Below are positions 46,763 through 55,591 of a stretch of DNA of 64,000 nucleotides, piece by piece (positions within the stretch are counted from its first letter, which is position 1; every line of letters begins with the position of its first letter). Made by a program: the position numbers and the translations under genes. The stretch lies in assembly GCA_029865385.1 (NCBI GenBank), contig JAOUGX010000013.1:1-64000 (forward strand). Direction: 5' to 3'. This DNA comes from Gammaproteobacteria bacterium (GTDB lineage: Bacteria; Pseudomonadota; Gammaproteobacteria; Steroidobacterales; Woeseiaceae). The notes beneath the pieces were generated by a model. The model made no database searches. It was not told the origin of the DNA and saw only the letters and a list, made by a program, of their open reading frames with translations.

Positions 46763-47368
46763 TTATTGCTGGCTGGCGTAGTAGTGCATCAGCGCCTTGA
46801 TGTCGTCGTCACTCAGGGCATCGATCTTCGTCTGCATCTTTTCCGGTTGCTCGCGCTCGCCGGCACGATACTCGGCAAAAGTCACTTTGAGATAGCCCAT
46901 CCACTGACCGGCAAGCAGACTCGCGTCGTCCTCGATGTTCGATCCTCCCTCAGTGTGGCAAATCTCGCAATCGCGCTCGTGAATTTTCTGTCCTGCGGCA
47001 GCCAGCGCCGCATCGAATTCCTGTTTCGCCGCAACAAAGGGCAGCGCCGCATAATGGGCGCCCAGCGCGTCTATCTGATCGTCGCTCAGGTCGGCTGTGA
47101 CGTTACACATGTTCGTCACCACGCCGCTGCTGGTCTTTGCGTCTTTGCAGGGTCGCTCCTTGTCACGGTAAAAATACAGCTGATCGGCCTGGTAGTAATC
47201 CGACAATCCGGCGATCGCCGGCACCTCGCTGCCCGACTTCAGGCTATCCGCACCGTGGCAGCTGTCGCAGCTCTTCACGATGCTCTCTATGTCCGCCAGG
47301 GCGGCGCCACCAAGGCAGAGCCAGGCAACGGTCGCCATGACTGCTGCACAGACGTTTCTTGTGTTCAA
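46763..47368 (-). CDS. periplasmic diheme cytochrome c, c4-like (copy 1)
   Basis: 201 residues from a TTG start with an AAGGAG box 8 bp upstream. Signal peptide ends near GGAALA. Two heme sites: CDSCH near residue 34 and CEICH near 134, in two halves as in cytochrome c4. Between them lies an extra Cys pair (RPCKDAKTSSGVVTNMC) that could form a disulfide. The C-terminus ends YYASQQ, as in the paralogue at 49283-49897. A 154-bp gap separates it from the 11-heme gene; it is likely a periplasmic shuttle for the operon. Confidence 0.87.
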   Translation of the reverse strand: MNTRNVCAAVMATVAWLCLGGAALADIESIVKSCDSCHGADSLKSGSEVPAIAGLSDYYQADQLYFYRDKERPCKDAKTSSGVVTNMCNVTADLSDDQIDALGAHYAALPFVAAKQEFDAALAAAGQKIHERDCEICHTEGGSNIEDDASLLAGQWMGYLKVTFAEYRAGEREQPEKMQTKIDALSDDDIKALMHYYASQQ

Positions 47369-47476
47369 TTTCGTACTCCTTCTACCGCATCACGCAGTAT
47401 TCCCGATTTTAGATCATTTTGTGTGACTGTAGAACCGACACTACGCCACCACGATACGTACATTCCGGGCTTCGGC

Positions 47477-48754
47477 TTACCCCGGAATGGTCGTCTCGCG
47501 CGCGATATTGTGCCTCATCTGATCGCGCAGATTGTTAACCCCGGTGAAAAATTCGCGCATCATCATTACCCACAGATAATAGCCGCTCTCTGTTAACACC
47601 AGCTGAACGCCGGTATTTCTGACGGCCCCGATCGATTGCAGCATGACCAATTCCGCCCATACGGTTCGCTGGAATCCGCCGCCGAAGCGCTGCTCCGCAA
47701 CCGCTTTGTCGAGCGAACCACTGAACAACTGCATCAAGAGGTAATAACGCATCTGTTCGCGCCGGCTCAGGCCCGACCGGCGCACGATGCCCGACTCCCC
47801 GGAATCGATCAGGCTGAGGTAGTGATTTATCGAGAAGGTGCTGGCATACAGGCTTCCGTCAAGATAGCTGAATGCTCCGCTGCCGAGGCCGAGGTATTCC
47901 TCGTGTTCGGTGATGTACTCGTCGATCATCGACGGCACGCGCGAGAAGCACCAGGCCGAGGAGCGCATGTATCCGGCGTCCTGCATGTGACCGGCAATGA
48001 GTTCGTAGAACGTCCGCTCCCGGTCGAATGTGACTTCGCCGATGTCCTTTCGCATTGCCTTGCGCGTCGTTTTCGCCGACATCAGCGGATAAAAGGAAAT
48101 CTGATCCACGCCGAGTTCTTCGGTAAGTATCTGCAGATCGGTCTTCAGCATATCCCTGGTCTGATGAGGAAAATTGAAGATCATGTCGACGTTCAGCGTA
48201 TCGAACAGACCTTTGGCCGATTTCAGGCGCGTGCGAATCCGTTCGCTACTGCCGTATTTGTCGTAACGTTGCATCTCTTTGAGCAGCTTGTCATCAAAAC
48301 TCTGCACACCGACCGAAAGCCGGTTGACGCCTGCGTCCCGCATACGCGGCAGGCTGTCATTTTCGAGATCGTCAGGATTCGTCTCCACGGAAACGCGCGC
48401 GACCGGATGCTGATCGCGGACCATCCTGACCGTGGCAATCAGCTCATCCGGCAGCACCGTGGGTGTACCGCCACCGACGTACAGTTCCGAGAAACAGAAT
48501 CCGGAGCGGCCGGCCTTCTCGATCTCGCGCCGCAAAGCCTGAAAATAGCGAGTCGCCCTGTCTTCACGAAATTCCACGCGATGAAACGAGCAGAACGGGC
48601 ACAGCACGATACAAAAAGGAATATGCAGGTAAAGCAGGTACTGCCGGTCGCTGCGAGGCATTGGCAGGTGTGTGATCCCGGCATCACCGTCGAATCGCAT
48701 GTAACGGCGACTGCTGCGACGAAAATACCAACTGAGGAGACTGGCGATACTCAT
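47477..48754 (-). CDS. HemN/HemW-like radical SAM protein
   Basis: 425 residues. The radical SAM motif is HIPFCIVLCPFCSFH (CX3CX2C), with ELYVGGGTPTVLPDELIATV and VETNPDDLENDSLPRMRDAG. These are signatures of coproporphyrinogen III dehydrogenase and the heme chaperone HemW. The family member here lacks the exact HemN N-terminal text, so it may handle heme or be a methyltransferase-like relative. Its place among genes coding for about 45 c-type hemes suggests heme supply. Confidence 0.82.
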   Translation of the reverse strand: MSIASLLSWYFRRSSRRYMRFDGDAGITHLPMPRSDRQYLLYLHIPFCIVLCPFCSFHRVEFREDRATRYFQALRREIEKAGRSGFCFSELYVGGGTPTVLPDELIATVRMVRDQHPVARVSVETNPDDLENDSLPRMRDAGVNRLSVGVQSFDDKLLKEMQRYDKYGSSERIRTRLKSAKGLFDTLNVDMIFNFPHQTRDMLKTDLQILTEELGVDQISFYPLMSAKTTRKAMRKDIGEVTFDRERTFYELIAGHMQDAGYMRSSAWCFSRVPSMIDEYITEHEEYLGLGSGAFSYLDGSLYASTFSINHYLSLIDSGESGIVRRSGLSRREQMRYYLLMQLFSGSLDKAVAEQRFGGGFQRTVWAELVMLQSIGAVRNTGVQLVLTESGYYLWVMMMREFFTGVNNLRDQMRHNIARETTIPG

Positions 48755-48819
48755 GCGGTGGCCGATTCAGGGACACTCGCCTGTGGGCACGCTGGATTAA
48801 CGCGGCCCACCACCTGTAG

Positions 48820-49194
48820 CTACTGAGCGTACAGCGGAGCGATATCGATATATATCCGGTAACCGGAGATCAGATCATCGCGAAGGTCGAAAACATCGGC
48901 GAATGGCAGCGTGATTTCACTTCCGTCGTGGCGACGGTAGGTAACTTCGCCTTCGCAAGCGAAAGTGCTGGCAGTCTCCCAGTTCTGGTGCAGCACATGC
49001 CGACATCCGGCAATACTGGAAAAAAATGCGTCAACAGCACCGGCAATGGCATTACGACCGTGAACGGCCGGCGCCGAACCAAAGCGAAAAACCGCATCGC
49101 CGGTCAGCGCGGCCACGAATTGCCGGGTATCCTTGCGATCAATCGCGGCAAACACTTCTTTCATCCGGCCGATCACAGCATTGTCGTCAGGCAT
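48820..49194 (-). CDS. SnoaL-like/NTF2-fold protein
   Basis: 124 residues forming one NTF2-like cone: MKEVFAAIDRKDTRQFVAAL at the start, RFGSAPAVHGRNAI and YRRHDGSEITLPFADVFDLR later. This fold serves as small-molecule isomerase, hydrolase or binding protein. No specific role is readable; it lies between a HemW-like gene and a diheme cytochrome gene, on the same strand. Confidence 0.75.
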   Translation of the reverse strand: MPDDNAVIGRMKEVFAAIDRKDTRQFVAALTGDAVFRFGSAPAVHGRNAIAGAVDAFFSSIAGCRHVLHQNWETASTFACEGEVTYRRHDGSEITLPFADVFDLRDDLISGYRIYIDIAPLYAQ

Positions 49195-49225
49195 TCTGTG
49201 TCGCTCCTTTGCGAAATTTGAAATG

Positions 49226-49273
49226 GGGACATTCCTGATTTAGCGTATTTATACGCTAAATCAGGAATGTCCC
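49226..49273. repeat. perfect 23-bp inverted repeat, REP-like
   Basis: GGGACATTCCTGATTTAGCG plus TAT (49226-49248) is repeated as an exact reverse complement at 49251-49273 over a 2-base loop, so the 48-bp element is almost a perfect palindrome. It is preceded by AAATG, as in the element at 9263-9362 (AAATGGGG head). It starts 10 bp past the stop of the diheme gene on the minus strand but has no T-tract, so it is more likely a mobile repeat than a classical terminator. Confidence 0.8.
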
Positions 49274-49282
49274 GATTATTCG

Positions 49283-49897
49283 CTATTGCTGGCTGGCGTA
49301 ATAGTCCAGCAGTGCTTTGACGTCGTCGGCGCTCAGGGCATCCATTTTTTCTTTCATTTTGGATGGTTGATCTCGTTTGCCGCTCGTATACTCTGCAAAC
49401 GACGATTTCAGGTAGCCCTTCCACTGCCCGGCAAGAATTCCGGCTTCGTCGTCGGGATTCGAGCCGCCATCCGAATGGCATTGCTCGCATTGTTTCTTGT
49501 GGACAGCTTCCCCGGCAGCGGCCAACGATGGGTCAAAATCCTGCTTAGCGGCGACAAACGACAGCTTGGCATAGTAGGTCGCGACGTCTGCCCTTGCCTC
49601 CTCGCTTAGATCTGCGGCTACAGCACACATCGTCGTCGCGGGACGGTTCGTATCGCCTTGGCGAAACCTGCTTTCGGCGCAGGGACGTCCCTCGTCAGCA
49701 AAAATATACAGCGCGTCCTCGTGAACGGACTCCGACACGCCGGCGATGGTCGGCACGTCCGTCCACTGGCTGACGCCGTCCTTGCCGTGGCAGTCATTGC
49801 ATGATTTGACAATGGAACTGACGTCCGCCGCCTGCGACGCGCCGGCGCCCAGGATCAACAATCCTGTAATCAGAAGGCCTTTCGATTTCTTTATCAT
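49283..49897 (-). CDS. periplasmic diheme cytochrome c, c4-like (copy 2)
   Basis: 204 residues from the ATG at 49897. Signal peptide with LILGAGASQAAD. Heme sites CNDCH (about residue 34) and CEQCH (about 138). As in the paralogue at 46763-47368, an extra Cys pair lies between them (RPCAESRFRQGD..TTMC), and the C-terminus reads LSADDVKALLDYYASQQ. Both copies share FVAAKQ and LAGQWxGYLK segments. It is divergent from mtrC across a 220-bp gap (49898-50117), where I see only a short GGACTCAGTCC palindrome at 50050-50060. Confidence 0.87.
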   Translation of the reverse strand: MIKKSKGLLITGLLILGAGASQAADVSSIVKSCNDCHGKDGVSQWTDVPTIAGVSESVHEDALYIFADEGRPCAESRFRQGDTNRPATTMCAVAADLSEEARADVATYYAKLSFVAAKQDFDPSLAAAGEAVHKKQCEQCHSDGGSNPDDEAGILAGQWKGYLKSSFAEYTSGKRDQPSKMKEKMDALSADDVKALLDYYASQQ

Positions 49898-50117
49898 GTC
49901 GGTACCTCTGTAAAGCACGGCCGCATGCCGGCAAAAAATCGCACCTGTCTTTGTGCCATGTATTGACCGCTCCTGCCAGTCGTAGTTGCGCGCCAAACTC
50001 ATAAGTACATCCCGCAATGAGAAAAGCTGGCATCATCTCGTAACATTCCGGACTCAGTCCAAAAACACTTTTTTTGCCGACTCCGGCACTTGGCACTTAA
50101 GAATCCAGGGGAGCGTT

Positions 50118-52388
50118 ATGAGTAGTCTTCGCGCCATCGGCCTTGCCACCATCGTATTCACCGCACTCGCGCTCGGAGCCTGCTCCGGTGATGACGGCGC
50201 AGCCGGCCCGCAGGGTCCGCAGGGTCCGCAGGGTCCGCAGGGCAACCCGGGCGGCAGCGGAACAGCGGGCGGTGTGCCGATTGACAGCGCCGACAGAATT
50301 AATATCGAGGTCGTCAGTTTCGGCTTTGACCCGGTAAGCAGCAAGCCGGTGGTAAATTTCAGACTGACCAACGACCTGACGCAGGGCCTGTTCGGACTGC
50401 CGGCCACGAGCATCGGTTTCATGCTGTCGCAGCTGACGCCCGCCGTACCTGGCAGCGGCGGATCGAGCGAGTGGCAAAGCTATGTGACGCGTTCCAGTGC
50501 GGGAGTCCCGAACGCCCAGGCGACAACGGAAGGCGGCACGGCAGGGGCGTTTGTAGACAACGACGATGGCACCTATCAATACACGTTTGCACAGCTGCTC
50601 GACGACTATCCGGCTGGCCCGACATACGATGCGAACAAGACCCATCGGCTCGGCATCGAGATTCGCGGCCAGGCGCCGACCTCAAACAACGGCCTTTACG
50701 ATTTCATACCGGTCACAGGCTTACCACCGGATCCGCTTTTGGATGAAGAACGCAAGATCGTCGACAACGACACCTGCAATGCCTGCCATGACCGTCTCGA
50801 ATTCCACGGCGGCGCGCGCTTCGACATCGGCTACTGCGTGACCTGCCATAACCCGTATTCGACCGACGAGGACTCGGGCAATTCGGTCGACATGAAGCGC
50901 TTGATCCACAACATTCACGTTGGTCGCGATGGCTTTTTCATCATCGGCTTCGGCGGCATCGTGCACGACTACTCGGATATCGTTTTTCCGCAAGACATCA
51001 GGAACTGCCAGACCTGCCACGAGGAAGACGACACCAATACGCCACAGGCAAGCAACTGGCGCCTCGTGCCGAACCGCATGGCCTGCGGCACCTGCCATTA
51101 CGACGATGGGCTCGCCAACGGCGAACACGAGTACGCGATCGAAAACGGCGTCCACCCGGGCGGCTTCCAGTTCAACGACGACACGCAGTGCGTCGATTGC
51201 CACGGGCCGAACGGCACGGTCACCAATTCCGAGGGCAGGCTGGTACGGGTTGCGCTCATCCACGAGATTCTCGAGGACACAGCCGCAAAAGCATTCGAAT
51301 ACGAGGTCGTCAGCGTCAGCAACAGCGGCCCAGGCCAGATTCCGACGGTCAGCATTCGCGTGCTGAATCCGCAGGATCCCAACTACGCTGCAAACCCGGC
51401 CAGCACCGCCTACGACATCAACGACCCGGCGGGTCCGTTCCAGGCCGGCAGTTCGGCTTTGCGGCTGGACATTGCCTGGAACAACACGGATCTCGGCAAC
51501 CTGGATCCGAATGACGACCTGGCACGCTCGCCAACCGCAGGTGCGCCATTTGCGCCAATCACGATCGACTTCAAGACCGGCGCAGTGAACGACGGCAGCA
51601 ACACGTTTACCAAAGCGGCACCTGCCGCCGTACCGACCGGCATTACCGGCTCCGGCATGGCGATCCTGGAAGGCCGCCCCGCGGTCGATATCAACGGCAC
51701 GCTGACCACGCTGTCGGTAGCCGCGAGCGGCATACCGTATGCCATCACCGACGCGACGGCGCGGGATCGTCGCCACGTGGTCAACATCGGCAAGTGCAAC
51801 GATTGCCACAAGAACCTGTCGCTGCACGGTAACAATCGTAGTGGCAACACCGAAGTTTGCTCGACCTGCCACAACCCGAACGCCACGGACGTCCAGCGGC
51901 GGGTCGCCGGCTCGGCATGCGATATTGCACTTGGCCTCGACGACGAAGCCATCGACATGAAACGCATGGTTCATCGCATTCATGCCGGAAACGTCGGTAT
52001 CTGCGGATTCCAGAACTCTGCGCATCCGTATTTCGACGTTGTCTATCCCGGCCACCTGAACAACTGCGAAGGCTGCCACCTTGCGGGCACCTATTACCCG
52101 GTCGACCCGGCTGTAGTTCTGGCAACGACGGTCGATGTCGGCGCCGATCGCTCGACGCTGACGGACGACGTGGCGATCTCGCCCAACACTGCGGTTTGCT
52201 CCGGTTGCCATACCGATTCGCTGGCGGCCGAACACATGAAGCAGAACGGTGGTGATTTCGCCGCCGGCAAGGACGATACCGGCGCGCTGATCTCCTCCGG
52301 CGTCGAGACCTGCAGCCTTTGCCACGGCCCCGGCCGCACGGCAGACGTTGCCGTCATGCACGGTGTCGGCGAGTTCGAGTTCAACTGA
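50118..52388 (+). CDS. mtrC: outer-membrane decaheme cytochrome, OmcA/MtrC family
   Basis: 756 residues from the ATG at 50118, preceded by AGGGGAG; the frame is open to 49986 but this start gives a clean lipoprotein signal (LALGACSG, Cys22). After a collagen-like GPQ repeat and a beta-rich domain, ten CxxCH sites occur in two groups of five, near residues 219, 241, 297, 323, 358 and 560, 582, 651, 694, 732. The two pentaheme groups separated by a beta domain match MtrC/OmcA/UndA architecture. It should face the cell exterior and exchange electrons with minerals, flavins or other cells. Confidence 0.93.
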   Translation: MSSLRAIGLATIVFTALALGACSGDDGAAGPQGPQGPQGPQGNPGGSGTAGGVPIDSADRINIEVVSFGFDPVSSKPVVNFRLTNDLTQGLFGLPATSIGFMLSQLTPAVPGSGGSSEWQSYVTRSSAGVPNAQATTEGGTAGAFVDNDDGTYQYTFAQLLDDYPAGPTYDANKTHRLGIEIRGQAPTSNNGLYDFIPVTGLPPDPLLDEERKIVDNDTCNACHDRLEFHGGARFDIGYCVTCHNPYSTDEDSGNSVDMKRLIHNIHVGRDGFFIIGFGGIVHDYSDIVFPQDIRNCQTCHEEDDTNTPQASNWRLVPNRMACGTCHYDDGLANGEHEYAIENGVHPGGFQFNDDTQCVDCHGPNGTVTNSEGRLVRVALIHEILEDTAAKAFEYEVVSVSNSGPGQIPTVSIRVLNPQDPNYAANPASTAYDINDPAGPFQAGSSALRLDIAWNNTDLGNLDPNDDLARSPTAGAPFAPITIDFKTGAVNDGSNTFTKAAPAAVPTGITGSGMAILEGRPAVDINGTLTTLSVAASGIPYAITDATARDRRHVVNIGKCNDCHKNLSLHGNNRSGNTEVCSTCHNPNATDVQRRVAGSACDIALGLDDEAIDMKRMVHRIHAGNVGICGFQNSAHPYFDVVYPGHLNNCEGCHLAGTYYPVDPAVVLATTVDVGADRSTLTDDVAISPNTAVCSGCHTDSLAAEHMKQNGGDFAAGKDDTGALISSGVETCSLCHGPGRTADVAVMHGVGEFEFN
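50205..50252 (+). repeat. 9-bp tandem repeat encoding a Gly-Pro-Gln linker
   Basis: GGTCCGCAG units are repeated four times (the first as GGCCCGCAG) in frame near the start of mtrC, coding GPQGPQGPQGPQGNPGGSG about eight residues after the lipidated Cys. It probably forms a flexible or collagen-like spacer between membrane anchor and cytochrome body. Near-identical units favour length change by slippage. Confidence 0.85.
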
Positions 52389-52397
52389 TGAGAAAGG

Positions 52398-52425
52398 GCA
52401 TCGCGATTGGGCGATGCCTTTTTTC
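52398..52425 (+). terminator. rho-independent terminator between mtrC and mtrA
   Basis: GGCATCGC pairs with GCGATGCC over a 6-base loop (GATTGG) and is followed by six T, starting 9 bp after the mtrC stop. The mtrA start lies 28 bp further on. It should reduce readthrough into mtrAB, unless mtrA has its own promoter, for which there is little room. Confidence 0.8.
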
Positions 52426-52452
52426 AGCAGCTGCTCGCCGGTTTAGCCAGGG

Positions 52453-53403
52453 ATGCCCATCAACATGAAATCGCGCAGGTTTCACAAGCTTGTCACGCTG
52501 TTGCTAGTCTGTACGCCGCTGACGATCACGGCACTGTCGGCCGACGATGCCAGTCCCGAGTACAGCCGAAAAGGCGCGGATACCTGCATCGGCTGCCATG
52601 ATGAACAGGCAACGCTTGACCTGTTCCATACCCGACACGGCGTACCCAGCGATCCGCGCAGCCCTTTTGGCCGCGGCCAGCTGCAGTGCGAGGCCTGCCA
52701 CGGGCCGGGCGGCGATCATGCCGGTCGCGTACGGCGTGGCGAGGAACGGCCGCCGGTTATTCGTTTCGGCAAGGACTCCGAGACCGACGTGCTGGTACAA
52801 AATGGCAAGTGCCTCGGCTGTCACGAAGAGAGTGCGGATTTCGCCTGGCACGGCAGCGGGCACGACGACAACCAGGTCGGATGCGCCGACTGCCACCAGG
52901 TCCACAATGCACACGACCCGGTACGGGCGACTGCCAGCCAGCCAGAGGTGTGCTTCGATTGCCATCAACAACAGCATGCGCAGTCGCTGAAGCCTTACTC
53001 GCATCCCTTCGATGAAGGCAAAATGGACTGCAGCGGCTGTCATAACCCGCACGGTACGGGAACGACCAATACGCTGTTCGTCCGCCAGACTCTGAACGAT
53101 ACTTGTTACGAATGTCATGCGGAAAAACGCGGGCCCTACCTGTGGGAACACGCGCCAGTCGTGGAAGACTGCTCCAGTTGCCATGAGCCGCACGGCTCCA
53201 ATAACCCCGGCATGGTCAGTCTGCGCGGGCCCATGCTGTGCCAGACCTGCCATTCGCAGGCCGGTCACCCGAGTATCCCGCGCGAAGCCGATGGCCTCGC
53301 CGACGCCGCGCCGTCACCGTACCTGCTGGCGCGCAACTGCCTGAACTGTCATACCCAGGTGCACGGGTCGAACCATCCGTCCGGCTCGAAGTTAATGCGG
53401 TGA
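52453..53403 (+). CDS. mtrA: periplasmic decaheme cytochrome MtrA/DmsE family
   Basis: 316 residues, signal peptide in the first 30. Ten CxxCH motifs: CIGCH, CEACH, CLGCH, CADCH, CFDCH, CSGCH, CYECH, CSSCH, CQTCH, CLNCH. MtrA-type text includes CHGPGGDHAG, CSGCHNPHG and CHEPHGSNNPGM. Length matches MtrA, which sits inside the MtrB barrel and wires the periplasm to MtrC. An in-frame ATG at 52465 is an alternative start. Its stop overlaps a possible GTG start of mtrB. Confidence 0.94.
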   Translation: MPINMKSRRFHKLVTLLLVCTPLTITALSADDASPEYSRKGADTCIGCHDEQATLDLFHTRHGVPSDPRSPFGRGQLQCEACHGPGGDHAGRVRRGEERPPVIRFGKDSETDVLVQNGKCLGCHEESADFAWHGSGHDDNQVGCADCHQVHNAHDPVRATASQPEVCFDCHQQQHAQSLKPYSHPFDEGKMDCSGCHNPHGTGTTNTLFVRQTLNDTCYECHAEKRGPYLWEHAPVVEDCSSCHEPHGSNNPGMVSLRGPMLCQTCHSQAGHPSIPREADGLADAAPSPYLLARNCLNCHTQVHGSNHPSGSKLMR

Positions 53404-53408
53404 AGACC

Positions 53409-55550
53409 ATGCAATTGCCGTTACGGCCAATAATCGATTCGAAGATCCTTTCATCACTGTTTGTGGCCGCCACGCTGGCCCTCTCTTACATGCCAGCCGC
53501 GAACGCGCAGGTCGACCCGGGTGAATGGAAGTGCGAATTTTGTCCTTTTACGAGCGGCTACGATGCCGAAGTGGATGTCGGCGCCGCCTACGTCAGTGAC
53601 GATGCCGCGAGATTCGGCAATGCGAATGGCTATGATGAGGCCGGCGCCTATGTCGATCTCGGTGGCGAAGGTCATTACGCGAATGACGGTTACCAGCTGA
53701 ACTGGTTTGCCGAGGATCTGGGCCTGGCGTCGCGTGTCTTCGAGATCGACGGCGGGCACCAGGGCAGCTACGGCTTTTACCTCGGATACAGCGAGCTGCC
53801 TTACCGTCTCTTCGATACGACCAGCACCGTATATACCGCATCGGCTCCGGATTCCCTCACGCTGCCCTCCGGCTGGGTCCGCGCCAATCAGACATCAGGA
53901 TTCACGAACCTCGCGAGTTCGCTTGTGCCGCAGAATATCGAAAGTGACCGCAAGAATTTCACAGCCGGCGGTCATTTCCTTGCCTCTTCGAACTTTCGTT
54001 TCTACGCCGACTACCGGCACCTGGAACGCGATGGCGTCGACATGGTATCCGGTGCCAATTTCACCCAGGCGAGCATTTTGCCGCGCGTGCTCGACAACGA
54101 AACTGACCTGATCGACCTCGGCGTCGGCTATTCGAACGGCCCGCTGAATTTGTCCCTTGCCTGGTTGGGTTCGTTCTTCACCAACAACGTGACGTCCCTG
54201 ACCTGGGAAAACGCCTTTACAGCACCGGCGGGTGAGGAACTACGGCGTATGGCGCAGGAACCGGACAATGATTTCCAGCAACTTTCGCTGTCCGGCAGTT
54301 ATCGCTTCAACGCTTATGCAACGGTGATCGCATTTTCTGCGTCCATGGGTCAGGGTGGCCAGAACGACAGCTTGCTGCCCTACACGATCAACCCGAACAT
54401 TGCCGCCGCTGCGCTGCCGAAAACGAGCCTCGACGGCAAAGTGGACACCAGCAACTACGCAGTCACTCTCACTGCAAATCCGCTGCCAAAGACCAGGATA
54501 AAACTGGCCTACCGCTACGACGAGCGTGACAACCAGACAGCACAGGTCCCTTGGTCGCGCGTAATCGTCGACAGTTTCGCATCCGGCGAGACTGAACTGA
54601 ATACGCCCTACAGCTTCAAGCGAATGCAGCTGAACGCCAGCGGTAGTTACGATCTTTTCGACGACCTGAGGGTGTCTGCGGGCTACGACCGGACCGATCT
54701 CGATCGCAGTTTCCAGGAAGTTGCATCGCAAACCGAAGACAGCGGCTGGGCCCGCGTCAAATGGCAAACAACCGAATGGCTTTCCGTCAATGCGAAAGGC
54801 GGCGCCTCCAGCCGCGACATCGATCGATACGACACGACAGTCGCGGCCGGTCTCGGACAAAATCCGCTCATGCGAAAATACAATCTCGCCTACCGCTACC
54901 GCGAATTCGGCGAGCTGATGGCCAGTATTTCGCCGATGAATCTGCCGGTAAGCGTTTCCCTGTCTGCGCTTTGGGCGGACGACAGCTACACGCGGTCGAC
55001 ACTCGGCATGACAGGCAGCACGACCACGCACTGGAACCTCGAGCTGAACTGGGCCGTATCCGCACGTGCCTCCGTTTACGTCTTCGGTGGCGAGGAGACG
55101 ATCGAAGCGGATCAGGCCGGTAGCGAAGCTTTCGCAGGCCCGGACTGGTTTGCCAATCACGAAGATGATTTCCTGATTCTCGGAGGCGGCTTGCAGCTCG
55201 CGAAACTCTGGGACAACACTGATCTGCGGCTGGACTATACGCACACCGAAGGCGACACCAGGATCGCGATGACAACCAGCGCCTCAGGTCGGAGCCAATT
55301 CCCGAGCATCGACACGACGCTCGAGTCCCTGCGCGTGACCGTGAACCACAAACGCTCGGAGAAACTTGAGCTGGATTTGTCACTCCGCTACGAAAGTTTC
55401 GATTCGAATGACTGGGCCATCGCCGGTGTCGAACCCGACACCATCCCCACAGTACTTTCACTCGGCGCGAATCCGTATGATTACGACGTCTGGGTGCTGG
55501 GTCTGAGCATCCGCTACCGGATCGGTGCAGCCAAACCCGCCACGCCGTAG
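53409..55550 (+). CDS. mtrB: outer-membrane beta-barrel MtrB/PioB family
   Basis: 713 residues from the ATG at 53409; a GTG at 53400 overlapping the mtrA stop is an alternative. Signal peptide to about ANAQ, then CEFC at residues 42-45, the same position as the CxxC of Shewanella MtrB. The rest alternates short amphipathic strands with aromatic girdles, expected for a 26-strand barrel, and ends in strand VWVLGLSIRYRIGA. It forms the sheath holding MtrA across the outer membrane. With mtrC and mtrA it completes the conduit. Confidence 0.92.
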   Translation: MQLPLRPIIDSKILSSLFVAATLALSYMPAANAQVDPGEWKCEFCPFTSGYDAEVDVGAAYVSDDAARFGNANGYDEAGAYVDLGGEGHYANDGYQLNWFAEDLGLASRVFEIDGGHQGSYGFYLGYSELPYRLFDTTSTVYTASAPDSLTLPSGWVRANQTSGFTNLASSLVPQNIESDRKNFTAGGHFLASSNFRFYADYRHLERDGVDMVSGANFTQASILPRVLDNETDLIDLGVGYSNGPLNLSLAWLGSFFTNNVTSLTWENAFTAPAGEELRRMAQEPDNDFQQLSLSGSYRFNAYATVIAFSASMGQGGQNDSLLPYTINPNIAAAALPKTSLDGKVDTSNYAVTLTANPLPKTRIKLAYRYDERDNQTAQVPWSRVIVDSFASGETELNTPYSFKRMQLNASGSYDLFDDLRVSAGYDRTDLDRSFQEVASQTEDSGWARVKWQTTEWLSVNAKGGASSRDIDRYDTTVAAGLGQNPLMRKYNLAYRYREFGELMASISPMNLPVSVSLSALWADDSYTRSTLGMTGSTTTHWNLELNWAVSARASVYVFGGEETIEADQAGSEAFAGPDWFANHEDDFLILGGGLQLAKLWDNTDLRLDYTHTEGDTRIAMTTSASGRSQFPSIDTTLESLRVTVNHKRSEKLELDLSLRYESFDSNDWAIAGVEPDTIPTVLSLGANPYDYDVWVLGLSIRYRIGAAKPATP

Positions 55551-55591
55551 CGGACCGGATCCCGGGTCACCTGCATAACGGGGGAAGATCG

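Noticed and set aside
50721-52361. 546-residue open frame antisense to mtrC
   Set aside because: It is a shadow of the high-G+C decaheme gene; no start signal, no family motif, and the plus strand has ten CxxCH sites.
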